From Actinomycetota bacterium (lineage in GTDB: Bacteria; Actinomycetota; Actinomycetes; Nanopelagicales; Nanopelagicaceae), in assembly GCA_014377015.1 (NCBI GenBank), contig JACMQL010000047.1, positions 17,105 through 81,104 on the forward strand: a stretch of DNA of 64,000 nt, written 5' to 3'. The notes under the pieces were generated by a model that saw only the letters and a program-made list of their open reading frames with translations, did not search any database and had not been told where the DNA came from. Both the position numbers and the translations under genes were made by a program. This document shows positions 54,990 to 63,684 of this stretch, piece after piece; positions within the stretch are counted from its first letter, which is position 1; every line of letters begins with the position of its first letter.

Positions 54990-56934
54990 CTTTTTCCTCC
55001 CTTTGGATATCAGATCCACGATATAAAACAGCCGGGATAAGCACCCTTAGTAGTGATAGGTCGAATATTACCCACATGACGTTGATTACCGTGGCCAGCA
55101 ACGGAGCTCGCCCAGTGGCATAACGGGCGATGCCTACAAATAGCGAAATAACAAAGGCTGCCATAAATATAAGTTGCGGACGAACGAGCCTCCAGTTTGG
55201 AGAATTGTCACTGCGAGTTTTTGGTGTCACGACGAAAGTCATGGGCCGATTGAAGTAAACATTCGCGAATGAAGTAAATGATGCCTTGATCCAGACGGGG
55301 AAAAGCGCATAACTATATTGCTGACCTCGCCAAGTAGATATACCTCGACTTGCCAGAATAAAAATAAGTTGGTTTGCCAACATAAACGGAATAAATCTCA
55401 AGAAGAATTCGAGGGGATCCGTACTTACGGGAAGGATGCCAAAACACAGAAAGATTATTGGGGCGGCGAAATAAAATAGCGCAGCAAATCCACTGAAGTA
55501 GCTCCACATCGTGGAGAAATACATGAGTCTTTGCGGCCAACTCATACCCTTTTGGAGTAATGGATTCTCTTTTAGGAAGACTTGCATTGTACCTTGTGCC
55601 CAACGCAAACGCTGAGTGAGCATAGATCCAATATCTTCTGGAGCTAAGCCAATTGCAAGTATTTCGTGGTGATAAACGCTTTTCCATTTCATACCGTGCA
55701 ATCGCATACTTGTCGCCATGTCCTCCGTAATAGATATGGTGGAAATAGGCATGATTGGAATTGCTTCGTGAGAGCGGTCAACATCCAAAGATGTTAGAAG
55801 TTCCATAACAGATTCGAGTGCAGTAAGGGGACTGAACTCTTGAGAGGAAAGTTGATCGAGTGAATCCTCAAGACTGTCCAACCATTCCGCTGCCCAATTT
55901 GCATCGTCAGATTGGTTAATCCCGATTTCAGTTAAGTCATGTTTGATTTGCGCCACATCGATGGATATTAGTTCTTGCGATATTTTGGCGATCCGATCAT
56001 GCAAAATGTAGGTCGATTCTCCCAAGGTCATCCCCTGTCGAACGTTCTCCTTTGTTTCGCGAACTGATTCAAGTATTTGGTCTAGGGCACGCTTAAGTTC
56101 CTCATCAGTCGCCGTGAGTTGTTTCTTTGCTTTCTTAACGATTTTTTCTGACTGATTGAGCGATCGGTCTATAGCCGCCGCTAATTCAATTACATAACGC
56201 TTAATTCCTAATTGCATCAGTGCTTCTCTGCGAAGCACTGCGTTAGAACCGCAGAAGTAAGCAGCGCCCCAGCCGTCTTTTCCCTGTTGAATAGGCCCGT
56301 AGAAAAGAGGTGCCGCGCTTCCTAGTGGATCTGCGATTGAGACGTTTCCGAATTCTTGGGGAGTTTGGACGAGGGCAACGCCAGCGTCCCTAAAGTAGCC
56401 CAAAGTGTGATCGAGGATTTCTGGCATTGGGACTTGGTCGGCATCAAGGATGAGAATAAATTCCCCGCTAGTTAGCATAAGCGCGTTGTTTACATTTCCA
56501 GCTTTTGCGTGGCGAGGACGATTGCGCCACTCGGCACCTCGAGAGATGTAGCCAATTCCGAGCGCTTCGACTTGAAGGCGCAATTCTTCACGTCCACCAT
56601 CGTCGAGTACCCAGGTACTGTGCGAGTGTCGAATATTTTTGGCTGCAATCGCTGTATTTATTACCAGGTCGATAGGTTCATTGTAGGTAGTGATGAAAAC
56701 ATCAACGGTCAGACCTTCCGGTGGCGCAAGTGGAGTCGGTCTGGCTTTCGCGCGCCAAACTGTCATGCTAAAAAATAGGGCGTCAATAATGCTGTACGTC
56801 TCACAAATAACTAGGGGAACTGCTATCCACCAAGCCTTCATATTTAGAGAAAAAAGCCATCTCCAGGTGATGTATGAGGTTCCAAGAATTGCGGAAAGGA
56901 CTATCGTGAATCGCAGAGCTGTCAGTCGACTCAC
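54976..56934 (-). CDS. Membrane GT2 glycosyltransferase, cellulose synthase-like (BcsA-type)
   Basis: A 652-aa processive-type glycosyltransferase. Two N-terminal helices (~8-55), then VDVFITTYNEP, VLDDGGREELR, ILDADQVPMPE (DxD), FCGSNAVLRREAL, TEDMATSMRLHGMKW and QRLRWAQGTMQVF (QxxRW), then about six C-terminal helices. It makes a membrane-exported beta-glucan or similar. Between FCGSNAV and TED there are ~150 extra residues (~245-398), mostly charged helix, where BcsA has only about a dozen. There is no PilZ domain at the C-terminus. It leads a four-gene overlapping operon. Confidence 0.88.
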   Translation of the reverse strand: MSRLTALRFTIVLSAILGTSYITWRWLFSLNMKAWWIAVPLVICETYSIIDALFFSMTVWRAKARPTPLAPPEGLTVDVFITTYNEPIDLVINTAIAAKNIRHSHSTWVLDDGGREELRLQVEALGIGYISRGAEWRNRPRHAKAGNVNNALMLTSGEFILILDADQVPMPEILDHTLGYFRDAGVALVQTPQEFGNVSIADPLGSAAPLFYGPIQQGKDGWGAAYFCGSNAVLRREALMQLGIKRYVIELAAAIDRSLNQSEKIVKKAKKQLTATDEELKRALDQILESVRETKENVRQGMTLGESTYILHDRIAKISQELISIDVAQIKHDLTEIGINQSDDANWAAEWLDSLEDSLDQLSSQEFSPLTALESVMELLTSLDVDRSHEAIPIMPISTISITEDMATSMRLHGMKWKSVYHHEILAIGLAPEDIGSMLTQRLRWAQGTMQVFLKENPLLQKGMSWPQRLMYFSTMWSYFSGFAALFYFAAPIIFLCFGILPVSTDPLEFFLRFIPFMLANQLIFILASRGISTWRGQQYSYALFPVWIKASFTSFANVYFNRPMTFVVTPKTRSDNSPNWRLVRPQLIFMAAFVISLFVGIARYATGRAPLLATVINVMWVIFDLSLLRVLIPAVLYRGSDIQREEKDGDY

Positions 56935-57049
56935 ATTGGGTCCTTTTCAGTGCAAAGGGTCTTCAAATATGCAACTGCCTCGAAGCAAGTTAGCGCAGAA
57001 TATCAGAGTAGTAAGGGGCTTTCATCTATGAATTACTTCGTCCTGCCTT

Positions 57050-57055
57050 TAGAAT
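57050..57055 (+). promoter_or_regulatory. Candidate -10 element for a leaderless galU transcript
   Basis: TAGAAT fits TANNNT and ends 6 nt before the GTG at 57062, which lacks a Shine-Dalgarno sequence. Its spacing equals that at 5360. Confidence 0.35.
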
Positions 57056-57061
57056 CCTAGG

Positions 57062-57856
57062 GTGCATATCAAGAAAGCCGTCGTTCCGGCAGCAGGACGT
57101 GGGACTAGATTAGAAAGAATCACATTGGTCAATGCCAAGGAGTTAATACCTCTAGTAGACCGACCGGCAATTGACTGGATCGTGAAAGAAGCCACGTCGG
57201 CAGGCATCGAAGAACTATGCATCGTCACGAGCGTAAATAAACTGGCGGCTCTATACGCTCACACTGAAGATCTTCCCATTCAGGTGACTTACTTGATTCA
57301 GTCCAAACCGCGTGGTCTCGGGCATGCAGTGCAAGTCGCGCGTGACTGGTGTGGAGATGACCCGTTCGCGCTGTTACTTCCTGATGACCTTGTTATGGGC
57401 GACCCGATCTTAACCAGACTGGTCGCGCACGTGAGTGCAACTGGCAACTCGGCATTGGCATTGACAGAAGTTCCGCAGACGAAGGCATTTATGTACGGTG
57501 TTGCGGCAGGAGAAAACATTGATGGTGTTGTTCAAATTTCTGATTTAGTTGAGAAACCGCCTAGCGGGACAGAACCATCAAATCTCTCTGTTACGGGTCG
57601 TTATGTACTGACTCCAGACATTTGGCCGCTGCTTGAGAAAGTTGAACCAGGTGCCGGAGGGGAGATTCAGATCACGGATGCGCTTCGCGGATTGGCACAT
57701 GAAGGCAAGCTTGCCGGCTTGGTTACGCAAGGAATGCGCCACGATCTTGGCTCGGCTGAATCTTGGTTGAAGGCGAACATCGCCTATGGTGTCGAGGTCT
57801 ACGGAATAGATTGGTTGGACGACTTTCACGCGTTGATAAATAAGAGTTCGCAATGA
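57062..57856 (+). CDS. galU: UTP-glucose-1-phosphate uridylyltransferase-like nucleotidyltransferase
   Basis: Makes UDP-glucose from UTP and glucose-1-phosphate. It is 264 aa from GTG, a little shorter than the usual ~290. AAGRGTRLERITLVNAKELIPLVDRPAI is split across the nucleotide loop (GxGTR...K), then FALLLPDDLVMG (metal-binding DD), GAGGEIQITDALR and RHDLGSAESWLKAN follow, as in GalU. The KE.LP loop is altered to KELIP. Its place beside the GT2 operon, divergent by 127 bp, fits supply of UDP-glucose to it. It overlaps the next gene by 4 bp. Confidence 0.87.
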   Translation: MHIKKAVVPAAGRGTRLERITLVNAKELIPLVDRPAIDWIVKEATSAGIEELCIVTSVNKLAALYAHTEDLPIQVTYLIQSKPRGLGHAVQVARDWCGDDPFALLLPDDLVMGDPILTRLVAHVSATGNSALALTEVPQTKAFMYGVAAGENIDGVVQISDLVEKPPSGTEPSNLSVTGRYVLTPDIWPLLEKVEPGAGGEIQITDALRGLAHEGKLAGLVTQGMRHDLGSAESWLKANIAYGVEVYGIDWLDDFHALINKSSQ

Positions 57857-58971
57857 AATCTCGTGCTGTTCTTCTGAAGAATACCGTTACAACTCCGCCA
57901 TATGCCTCATCCGATGCTTGGGAAATCGTCGAAGTCGATCTTGCCGCACCGGGCAAAACCGAAGTGCTTGTACGAATTGAAGCGGCAGGTATTTGCCATT
58001 CTGACCTTTCGGTAATGAATGGAACTCGCCCTCGTCCCTATCCAATTGTGCTTGGGCACGAGTCCGCCGGAATTGTGGCGCATGTTGGATCTGAAGTTCA
58101 TAACCTCAAAGTTGGCGACCACGTAACTTCCATCTTCTTGCCGAGTTGTGGTGCGTGTTCGACCTGCCAGGCAGGCGTGCCTGCCAATTGCTCAGTCGCT
58201 GCGGCAGTGAATGCGCGGGGAGAAATGATGGAGGGCGGATCGCGCATCTCGTTGGATGGTCAGCCAATAAGTCACTACAACGGGGTCTCGTGTTTTAGCG
58301 AGTACGCGGTAATGGACGAACGATCCCTTGTGAAAATTCCTGAAGAAATTCCGTTTGACCTTGCGGCACTTTTTGGATGCGCACTACTTACTGGAATTGG
58401 TGCAGTGCGAAATTCGGCGCTCACAAAACCAGGTCAGTCGGTGGCAGTCTGGGGTCTGGGAGGAGTTGGGCTCTCGGCAATACTTGGAGCGGTTATTGCG
58501 CAGGCTTCTCCGATTATTGCCATTGATCCAATCGAGTTCAAGCGCCACCTTGCTCTCTCACTCGGGGCCGACATAGCGCTAGATCCGAGTGAGAATCTGC
58601 GCGACCACTTATCGCAAGGAGTAGAAGTTGCGATAGAGGCGGTGGGGCGCGCGAGTTCACTCAAAGCAGCTTATGAAGCCACCGCGCGAGGGGGAGTCAC
58701 GGTCACCGTCGGCTTGCCTCCCGCATCGGAACAACTTTCCATATCAGCGCTTTCACTTGTTGTGGATGTAAAAACGATTAAGGGTTCTTACGTTGGGTCT
58801 GCAAATCCGCGAGTGGATATTCCTGAATATGTGAAATTGTGGAGCGAAGGCAAACTTCCCGTCGAGCGCTTGCTTTCGCTGGCGCATCCGATGTCGAAGG
58901 TTGGCGAAGCAATGGATCTGCTTGATTCCGCGCAAGTAGTTCGTCAGGTAATTCATCCGCATGCGCTCTAG
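57853..58971 (+). CDS. Zinc-dependent alcohol dehydrogenase
   Basis: A 372-aa medium-chain dehydrogenase. The catalytic zinc ligands fit AAGICHSDLSVMNG and LGHESAGIV; the structural zinc site is CGACSTCQAGVPANC. The cofactor motif is VAVWGLGGVGLSAILG, followed by an acidic D (AIDPIEFKR), which favours NAD. It resembles the class III/aryl-alcohol group. It is coupled to galU by a 4-bp overlap; the substrate is unknown. Confidence 0.9.
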   Translation: MKSRAVLLKNTVTTPPYASSDAWEIVEVDLAAPGKTEVLVRIEAAGICHSDLSVMNGTRPRPYPIVLGHESAGIVAHVGSEVHNLKVGDHVTSIFLPSCGACSTCQAGVPANCSVAAAVNARGEMMEGGSRISLDGQPISHYNGVSCFSEYAVMDERSLVKIPEEIPFDLAALFGCALLTGIGAVRNSALTKPGQSVAVWGLGGVGLSAILGAVIAQASPIIAIDPIEFKRHLALSLGADIALDPSENLRDHLSQGVEVAIEAVGRASSLKAAYEATARGGVTVTVGLPPASEQLSISALSLVVDVKTIKGSYVGSANPRVDIPEYVKLWSEGKLPVERLLSLAHPMSKVGEAMDLLDSAQVVRQVIHPHAL

Positions 58972-59575
58972 AATTACAATCATGTCAAGATTATTTAGGT
59001 GCTCACTATCAATTGTTATGTTCATGGTGCTGTTTCCCGCTGCATCTGCGACACCAAAATATGTATTTCCGATTGAAGGGTGTTCTGTAAAATATGTGCG
59101 CGCTCATCATGATTATCCAGCCACAGATATTCTTGCCAAGGCAGGCTGTAAATTTGTTGCGGTCACGGCAGGAGTGGTTGATGAGGTGAGTCGAACCGAT
59201 AGTTGGAGTGGCAAAACCAATCTTCCTGACCAGCGCGGCGGTCGTTTCGTTTCGTTAATTGGCACTGATGGGGTGCGTTATTACGGATCTCATCTGCGCA
59301 AAGTGGCAGACGGTATTGCGCCCGGAGTCAACGTAAGCGCCGGACAACTCTTGGGATATGTCGGGTCTTCTGGCTCGGCGCGCGGTACATCGCCACACGT
59401 ACATTTCGGCATCTCTTGGCCCACGCCAGTCAGCGCTTGGTGGGTGCGAAGGGGTGAGGTTTACCCGTGGAAATATTTGGATGCTTGGAAGATTAGCAAG
59501 GATTTGTCACCGGTAAAAAGTGTTTCAGCGGTGCGGGCAAAGTTGGGTGAATTGCCAGCGGAGCCAAAGAAATGA
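58961..59575 (+). CDS. Exported M23 (LytM-type) peptidase-like protein
   Basis: A 204-aa protein with a signal peptide (~1-30, cut after AASA). The M23 domain has H and D ligands in RAHHDYPATDI, LHY-type YGSHL, and SPHVHFGI, so the zinc site appears complete. PGVNVSAGQLLGYVGSSG is the standard biotin-lipoyl-like strand. It would cut peptidoglycan cross-bridges outside the cell. The start ATG at 58961 overlaps the dehydrogenase end; ATG at 58982 is an alternative giving a cleaner signal peptide. Confidence 0.85.
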   Translation: MRSRITIMSRLFRCSLSIVMFMVLFPAASATPKYVFPIEGCSVKYVRAHHDYPATDILAKAGCKFVAVTAGVVDEVSRTDSWSGKTNLPDQRGGRFVSLIGTDGVRYYGSHLRKVADGIAPGVNVSAGQLLGYVGSSGSARGTSPHVHFGISWPTPVSAWWVRRGEVYPWKYLDAWKISKDLSPVKSVSAVRAKLGELPAEPKK

Positions 59576-60363
59576 GCACTTCACGCTTTAGTTTGCACGG
59601 CAAAGTAGCTGTGGTAACTGGGGGCAATGGCGGGATTGGACTCGGATGCGCGCTTGGTTTAGCCGAGGCGGGCGCCGACATTTCGATTTGGGCTAGAGAT
59701 ATTGCAAAGGGCGTAGCGGCGATTGCTGAGATTGAGGCCAGGGGAGGACGTGCAAAGTTTTACCAAGTTGATGTAACTGATCGGATTCAAATCGACGCAG
59801 CAGTACAAGACACCATTGCGGAATTTGATGGCATAGACATCTTGGTCGCGAACGCTGGCATGAATTTGCGAAAGCGCCCCGAGGATTTTTCGTTAGAAGA
59901 GATGCAACAAATGTGGAATGTGAATATTTCATCACCATTTGAGTGTGCGCAAGCGGTTTACGCGGAGATGAAGCGGCGCGGTGGCGGAAAGATAATCACC
60001 ATCGGTTCGGTTACAAGCGTTTTTGGTTTCGGAGTATCACCGGCTTACAGCGCTTCCAAAGGGGCGATTGTGCAACTTACTAAGAGTTTGGCTTCCGCGT
60101 GGGGTGCTGACAACATTCAAGTAAACTCAATTCTTCCCGGCTGGATCGAAACGGAGATGACTGTGCAGACGCGCGGCATTCCGGGGGTTAACGAGCAGAT
60201 TGCTTCGCGTACACCTGCAGGTCGATGGGGAACGCCGGACGATTTGGTGGGCGCTGCTATTTTTCTGAGTAGTCGCGCTTCAGATTATGTTACGGGCATA
60301 GCACTTCCCGTCGATGGCGGCTTTATCTCCACGCTTTTTCAAGTTGATCCGCCAACTGATTAA
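59572..60363 (+). CDS. SDR family oxidoreductase (gluconate 5-dehydrogenase-like)
   Basis: A 263-aa dehydrogenase. The cofactor motif is VTGGNGGIGLGCALG (~15-29), NAGMN follows, the Ser is in TIGSVTSVFG, the active site is YSASKGAIVQLTKSLA, and the end is ALPVDGGFIS. It overlaps the M23 gene by 4 bp (ATGA). It is the last gene before the terminator at 60399. The substrate is a sugar or sugar acid in most relatives. Confidence 0.88.
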   Translation: MSTSRFSLHGKVAVVTGGNGGIGLGCALGLAEAGADISIWARDIAKGVAAIAEIEARGGRAKFYQVDVTDRIQIDAAVQDTIAEFDGIDILVANAGMNLRKRPEDFSLEEMQQMWNVNISSPFECAQAVYAEMKRRGGGKIITIGSVTSVFGFGVSPAYSASKGAIVQLTKSLASAWGADNIQVNSILPGWIETEMTVQTRGIPGVNEQIASRTPAGRWGTPDDLVGAAIFLSSRASDYVTGIALPVDGGFISTLFQVDPPTD

Positions 60364-60398
60364 TTTGCCCGCCAGCCGGTTGAAAAGCTTTCGGGCAT

Positions 60399-60435
60399 AA
60401 AAAATTCCCCAAGTTTCCTTGGGGAATTTTTTTTT
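60399..60435. terminator. Bidirectional intrinsic terminator
   Basis: A long perfect stem: AAAAAATTCCCCAAG, loop TTTC, CTTGGGGAATTTTTT, then more T. It has T-runs on both strands and lies between the convergent SDR and csp genes, so it can serve both. Confidence 0.9.
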
Positions 60436-60444
60436 AGAAAGTGA

Positions 60445-60648
60445 TTAGTTAGCGTTTACGGCGTCGGCCTGTGGACCCTTTGGACCCTGGACAACCTCGA
60501 ACGAAACTGACTGACCCTCTTCAAGGGACTTGTAACCATTTCCTTGAATTGCTGAGTAGTGAACGAATACATCTTGTCCGCCACCGTCAACTGCAATGAA
60601 ACCGAAACCCTTTTCAGAGTTGAACCACTTAACTGTACCTGTTGCCAT
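60445..60648 (-). CDS. cspA: Cold shock protein (CspA family)
   Basis: A 67-aa RNA-binding cold-shock domain. The start is the ATG at 60648 behind GAAGGAAAAG; the ORF-track start 44 codons earlier is non-conserved. [19 protein letters not shown] is RNP1 and VFVHYSAI is RNP2; the end is [12 protein letters not shown]. It would bind single-stranded RNA or DNA and act as an RNA chaperone. A hairpin lies in its leader. Confidence 0.96.
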   Translation of the reverse strand: MATGTVKWFNSEKGFGFIAVDGGGQDVFVHYSAIQGNGYKSLEEGQSVSFEVVQGPKGPQADAVNAN

Positions 60649-60970
60649 GTTTTGCTTTTCCTTCGATATGTGTGGGGTGAGCGAGAAATCCTCGTTCACC
60701 AGTCTTCCTCTTGCGCCAGCGATACCGAGTGCAACCTTTAGGCCATGAAACGGGTACTGATTAAGCGTCCGACTGGACATAAGGGTACTAGTTCACGGGC
60801 TGATTGCCTAAACCTTTCTGAGAAAAACATCAGTCTCAGGAAATTATGCGGTCATTACTAGCCAGTTTGACCCGAATTCACTAGCGCGCCAGGCCCTGGA
60901 AGTGTCAAAATAGGGAGCAACTCGTAACGGTGGACTGGGGAAGGTCGCGCCAACAGTTACGGGGAGTTAT
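60649..60970. promoter_or_regulatory. Intergenic region with csp leader and divergent promoters
   Basis: 322 bp without a gene. The csp side has an inverted repeat (GTGAGCGAG, 5-nt loop, CTCGTTCAC, one mismatch; 60677-60699), 29 bp upstream of the start, likely a leader hairpin. The DUF3145 side has a ribosome site (GGGGAG) at the right end. I see no convincing promoter hexamer pair and no RNA gene. Confidence 0.5.
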
Positions 60971-61477
60971 ATGGAGCTTATTTCGCCACCTCAGAGAGGT
61001 TTTCCTCTCTCACGAGGTTATCTCGCCATTCACTCTGCCCCCTCGGCACTCTGCCGACATCTTGATTGGGCGCTGGTAAATCTCCTTGGACCTAGTGCGA
61101 CTCTGTCGTGGAGACCGCAACCGCTCCTGCCTGGGTCACATCGGGCAATCTGCGAATGGCGCGATAGAGAAGGCGCCGGGGCTGACCTGGCAAGCACGTT
61201 GAGAGGTTGGCACTACGTGCGATTTGAAATTCGCGAGGAGTCAGATAGAGAGAAAGTTTTGTATCGCTATACACCGAACCTCGGAATTCACAGAGCGGTC
61301 ATAGATGAATTGGGATCGGTCCTAATTTCTGAAAACCAAATTATGCACGCTCTCGCGCAACATGATGACGACATGCGAGAAACAATGGATAAGGCGCTTG
61401 GTACATCATGGGAACGTGAGTTGGATCAATTCCGTCGCGTTGACTTGGAGGCTATCTCACAGAGTCAGGCAATATAA
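60971..61477 (+). CDS. DUF3145 family protein
   Basis: A 168-aa cytoplasmic protein of a family confined to Actinobacteria. GYLAIHSAPSALCRHLDWAL (~22-41), LRGWHYVRFEI and LGIHRAVIDELG match it from memory. Its function is not known. It is commonly found near the fatty-acid synthesis genes fabF and accD, which is also seen here within 3 kb. GGGGAG precedes ATG. Confidence 0.88.
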   Translation: MELISPPQRGFPLSRGYLAIHSAPSALCRHLDWALVNLLGPSATLSWRPQPLLPGSHRAICEWRDREGAGADLASTLRGWHYVRFEIREESDREKVLYRYTPNLGIHRAVIDELGSVLISENQIMHALAQHDDDMRETMDKALGTSWERELDQFRRVDLEAISQSQAI

Positions 61478-61507
61478 AAAAATCAGATCGGATATAGACT
61501 CGTTTGC

Positions 61508-62272
61508 ATGAGCGAACAAAACGAAAGTCCGATTATCACTATCGAAAGACGTAAAGCTGTCACCATCATTATTTCTGCGATTATTGTGTCTATTGCTCTC
61601 GCCGGCGGACTCATGAAAGTTGGATCTGGGTTCGCAGCACGTTCGACTGAGGGCATTATTGTGACAGGTTCTGCAAAAGTTGCAGCGGTTGCTGATAATG
61701 CAGTTTGGACTCTCAACGTACAAGAGTCTTCAGCCAAAGTTTCTGACGCAGTTGTCCGAGTCGGTAGTGGCGTTGCGGCGTTGACAAGATATCTGACAAG
61801 GGGCGGCGTGCCAGCCAACGCGATCACTCTCGGCGCAGTTTCTACCTATGCCAATCCAGAATACATCAACGGAAATGCAACCGGGCGAATACTTTCCTAC
61901 AACGCCGGAAGGGATGTGACGGTGCGCTCGAAGGATGTATCGCTGATTGCGAAGTTGAGTCAAGGAATCGGAGCGCTGTTGCAAACCGGCGTCAACGTTA
62001 ACAACTACGGTCCGGCGTATTACGTCTCAACACTTCCCACCCTACGACCACAATTACTAGAAGATGCCATGAAGGATGCCCAAGTGCGCGCAGTTGCATT
62101 GACTAAGGCAGTCGGCGGAACAATTGGGGCAGTGCTGAGTGTGCGAAGTGGACCGTTCCAGGTCACCACGCCTGATTCAACCATGACCTCCGATGCTGGT
62201 GCGTATGACACCAGCACAATCGAAAAGACCGTCACTGCAACGGTGAGTGTTACATTTAAAACTAAGCAGTAA
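61508..62272 (+). CDS. SIMPL (DUF541) domain protein with a signal anchor
   Basis: A 254-aa exported or anchored protein with one hydrophobic helix (~17-37, TIIISAIIVSIALAGGLM). The SIMPL/DUF541 domain fills the rest: GIIVTGSAKVAAVADNA, SAKVSDAV, ALLQTGVNVNNYGPAYYVSTLP and AMKDAQVRAVALTKAVGG. The family occurs in bacteria and animals; its bacterial role is unclear. It ends 4 bp before the convergent carboxylase gene. Confidence 0.85.
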   Translation: MSEQNESPIITIERRKAVTIIISAIIVSIALAGGLMKVGSGFAARSTEGIIVTGSAKVAAVADNAVWTLNVQESSAKVSDAVVRVGSGVAALTRYLTRGGVPANAITLGAVSTYANPEYINGNATGRILSYNAGRDVTVRSKDVSLIAKLSQGIGALLQTGVNVNNYGPAYYVSTLPTLRPQLLEDAMKDAQVRAVALTKAVGGTIGAVLSVRSGPFQVTTPDSTMTSDAGAYDTSTIEKTVTATVSVTFKTKQ

Positions 62273-62276
62273 AAGC

Positions 62277-63662
62277 CTAGAGCGGTATGTTGCCGTGCGA
62301 ACCGCGTCGTTGTGGCGCGTTCGCAATGGCACGGGCTATGGCCCTCCTTGTCTGAGACGGATCGATAATTTCGTCAACGACGCCGATTTCAACTGCCTTT
62401 GCAACTCCTCCCGAAATTTGATCGTGCTCGGCTGCTAATTCAAGTTCCATAATTTCACGTTGCTCTTGCGGCAAGTTAGCAAGGAGGCGACGGTGCAGGA
62501 CTCGTACAGCCGCAACGGCGCCCATCACCGAGACTTCCGCGTTGGGCCATGCGAATACCTTCGTAGCACCGAGTGCTTGCGAGTTCATCGCGACGTATGC
62601 TCCGCCGTACGCTTTGCGGGTAATCAAGGTAATGCGCGGCACCACTGATTCTCCAAAGGCATGTAGTAATTTTGCGCCACGACGAACCGCGCCTTCCCAC
62701 TCTTGGCCAGCTCCTGGCAGAAATCCGGGGACGTCTACAACGACAATCAACGGAATTCCAAAGGAATCGCAGGTGCGAACAAAACGTGCGGCTTTTTCGG
62801 CCGCTGCCGAATCCAAGGCGGCGCCAAGATGTTGCGGATTATTCGCCACGATTCCCACCGTGCGACCCCCGAAGCGACCCAGCGTAGTTACGATGTTCTG
62901 CGCCCACATAGGTAGGAATTCAACGCTGGATTCATCATCAAGCAACGCGTGAATAAGTGGCTGCACTTCATACGCGCGGCGTTCTGGGCCAGGCACGAAA
63001 ACTGCCAGATCACGTTCGACGAGTTCGGTTGAGATTTCGCGTTGATCGGCGAAGAGTGAAGTTAGGTTGCGAATTGCGGTAAATGCCTCGTCTTCGGTGT
63101 GTGTGATGACATGTGCGACGCCGCTGTTTCGTCTGTGCGCATCAGGGCCACCAAGCTTTGCCATGTCGATGCTTTCACCTGTGACACTTTTTACAACGTC
63201 AGGTCCAGTCACGAATATTCGACCTTCAGGAGCTAAGACCACCACGTCAGTGAGGGCGGGTCCGTAGGCACCGCCACCGGCAGTTGGGCCGAGCACCAAG
63301 GAAAGTTGCGGGATCTTTCCACTTGCGCTGATCATCCATTGGAAAACTTCGCCAAAAGCGTTGAGGGACAAAACGCCATCGCGCAATCGAGCTCCACCGG
63401 AATGCCAGATGCCGATTACTGGTACTTGTAGTTCCATCGCGCGTTTGTATGCCGTGACAATCACGTGTGCACCTTCGGGGCCTAGCGCGCCACTTTGAAT
63501 CGTCGCATCGGAGGCGAACATTACAACTTGGTTGCCATCGATGACGCCAAGTCCGGCGAGCATTCCGGATTTGTCACGCGGGCTAATGAGTTGGAGAGAT
63601 CCAGAATCAACTAGACGATTCATTCTCAGTTCAGGATCGCGCGGATCCGCTACTTCAGCCAT
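62277..63662 (-). CDS. accD: Acyl-CoA carboxylase carboxyltransferase (beta) subunit
   Basis: Transfers carboxyl from biotin to acetyl- or propionyl-CoA, giving malonyl- or methylmalonyl-CoA. It is ~461 aa from the ATG at 63662; the TTG four codons before has no clear site. It has both halves of the CT fold: GIWHSGGARLRDG and GPTAGGGAYGPAL, later VVDVPGFLPGAGQEWEGAVRRGAKLLHAF and ITRKAYGGAYVAMNSQALGATKVFAWPNAEVSVMG. It lies 22 bp downstream of fabF, as in actinobacterial fatty-acid synthase clusters, so malonyl-CoA supply is likely. Confidence 0.93.
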   Translation of the reverse strand: MAEVADPRDPELRMNRLVDSGSLQLISPRDKSGMLAGLGVIDGNQVVMFASDATIQSGALGPEGAHVIVTAYKRAMELQVPVIGIWHSGGARLRDGVLSLNAFGEVFQWMISASGKIPQLSLVLGPTAGGGAYGPALTDVVVLAPEGRIFVTGPDVVKSVTGESIDMAKLGGPDAHRRNSGVAHVITHTEDEAFTAIRNLTSLFADQREISTELVERDLAVFVPGPERRAYEVQPLIHALLDDESSVEFLPMWAQNIVTTLGRFGGRTVGIVANNPQHLGAALDSAAAEKAARFVRTCDSFGIPLIVVVDVPGFLPGAGQEWEGAVRRGAKLLHAFGESVVPRITLITRKAYGGAYVAMNSQALGATKVFAWPNAEVSVMGAVAAVRVLHRRLLANLPQEQREIMELELAAEHDQISGGVAKAVEIGVVDEIIDPSQTRRAIARAIANAPQRRGSHGNIPL

Positions 63663-63684
63663 TACATTTCCCAATCGAGTGAGA

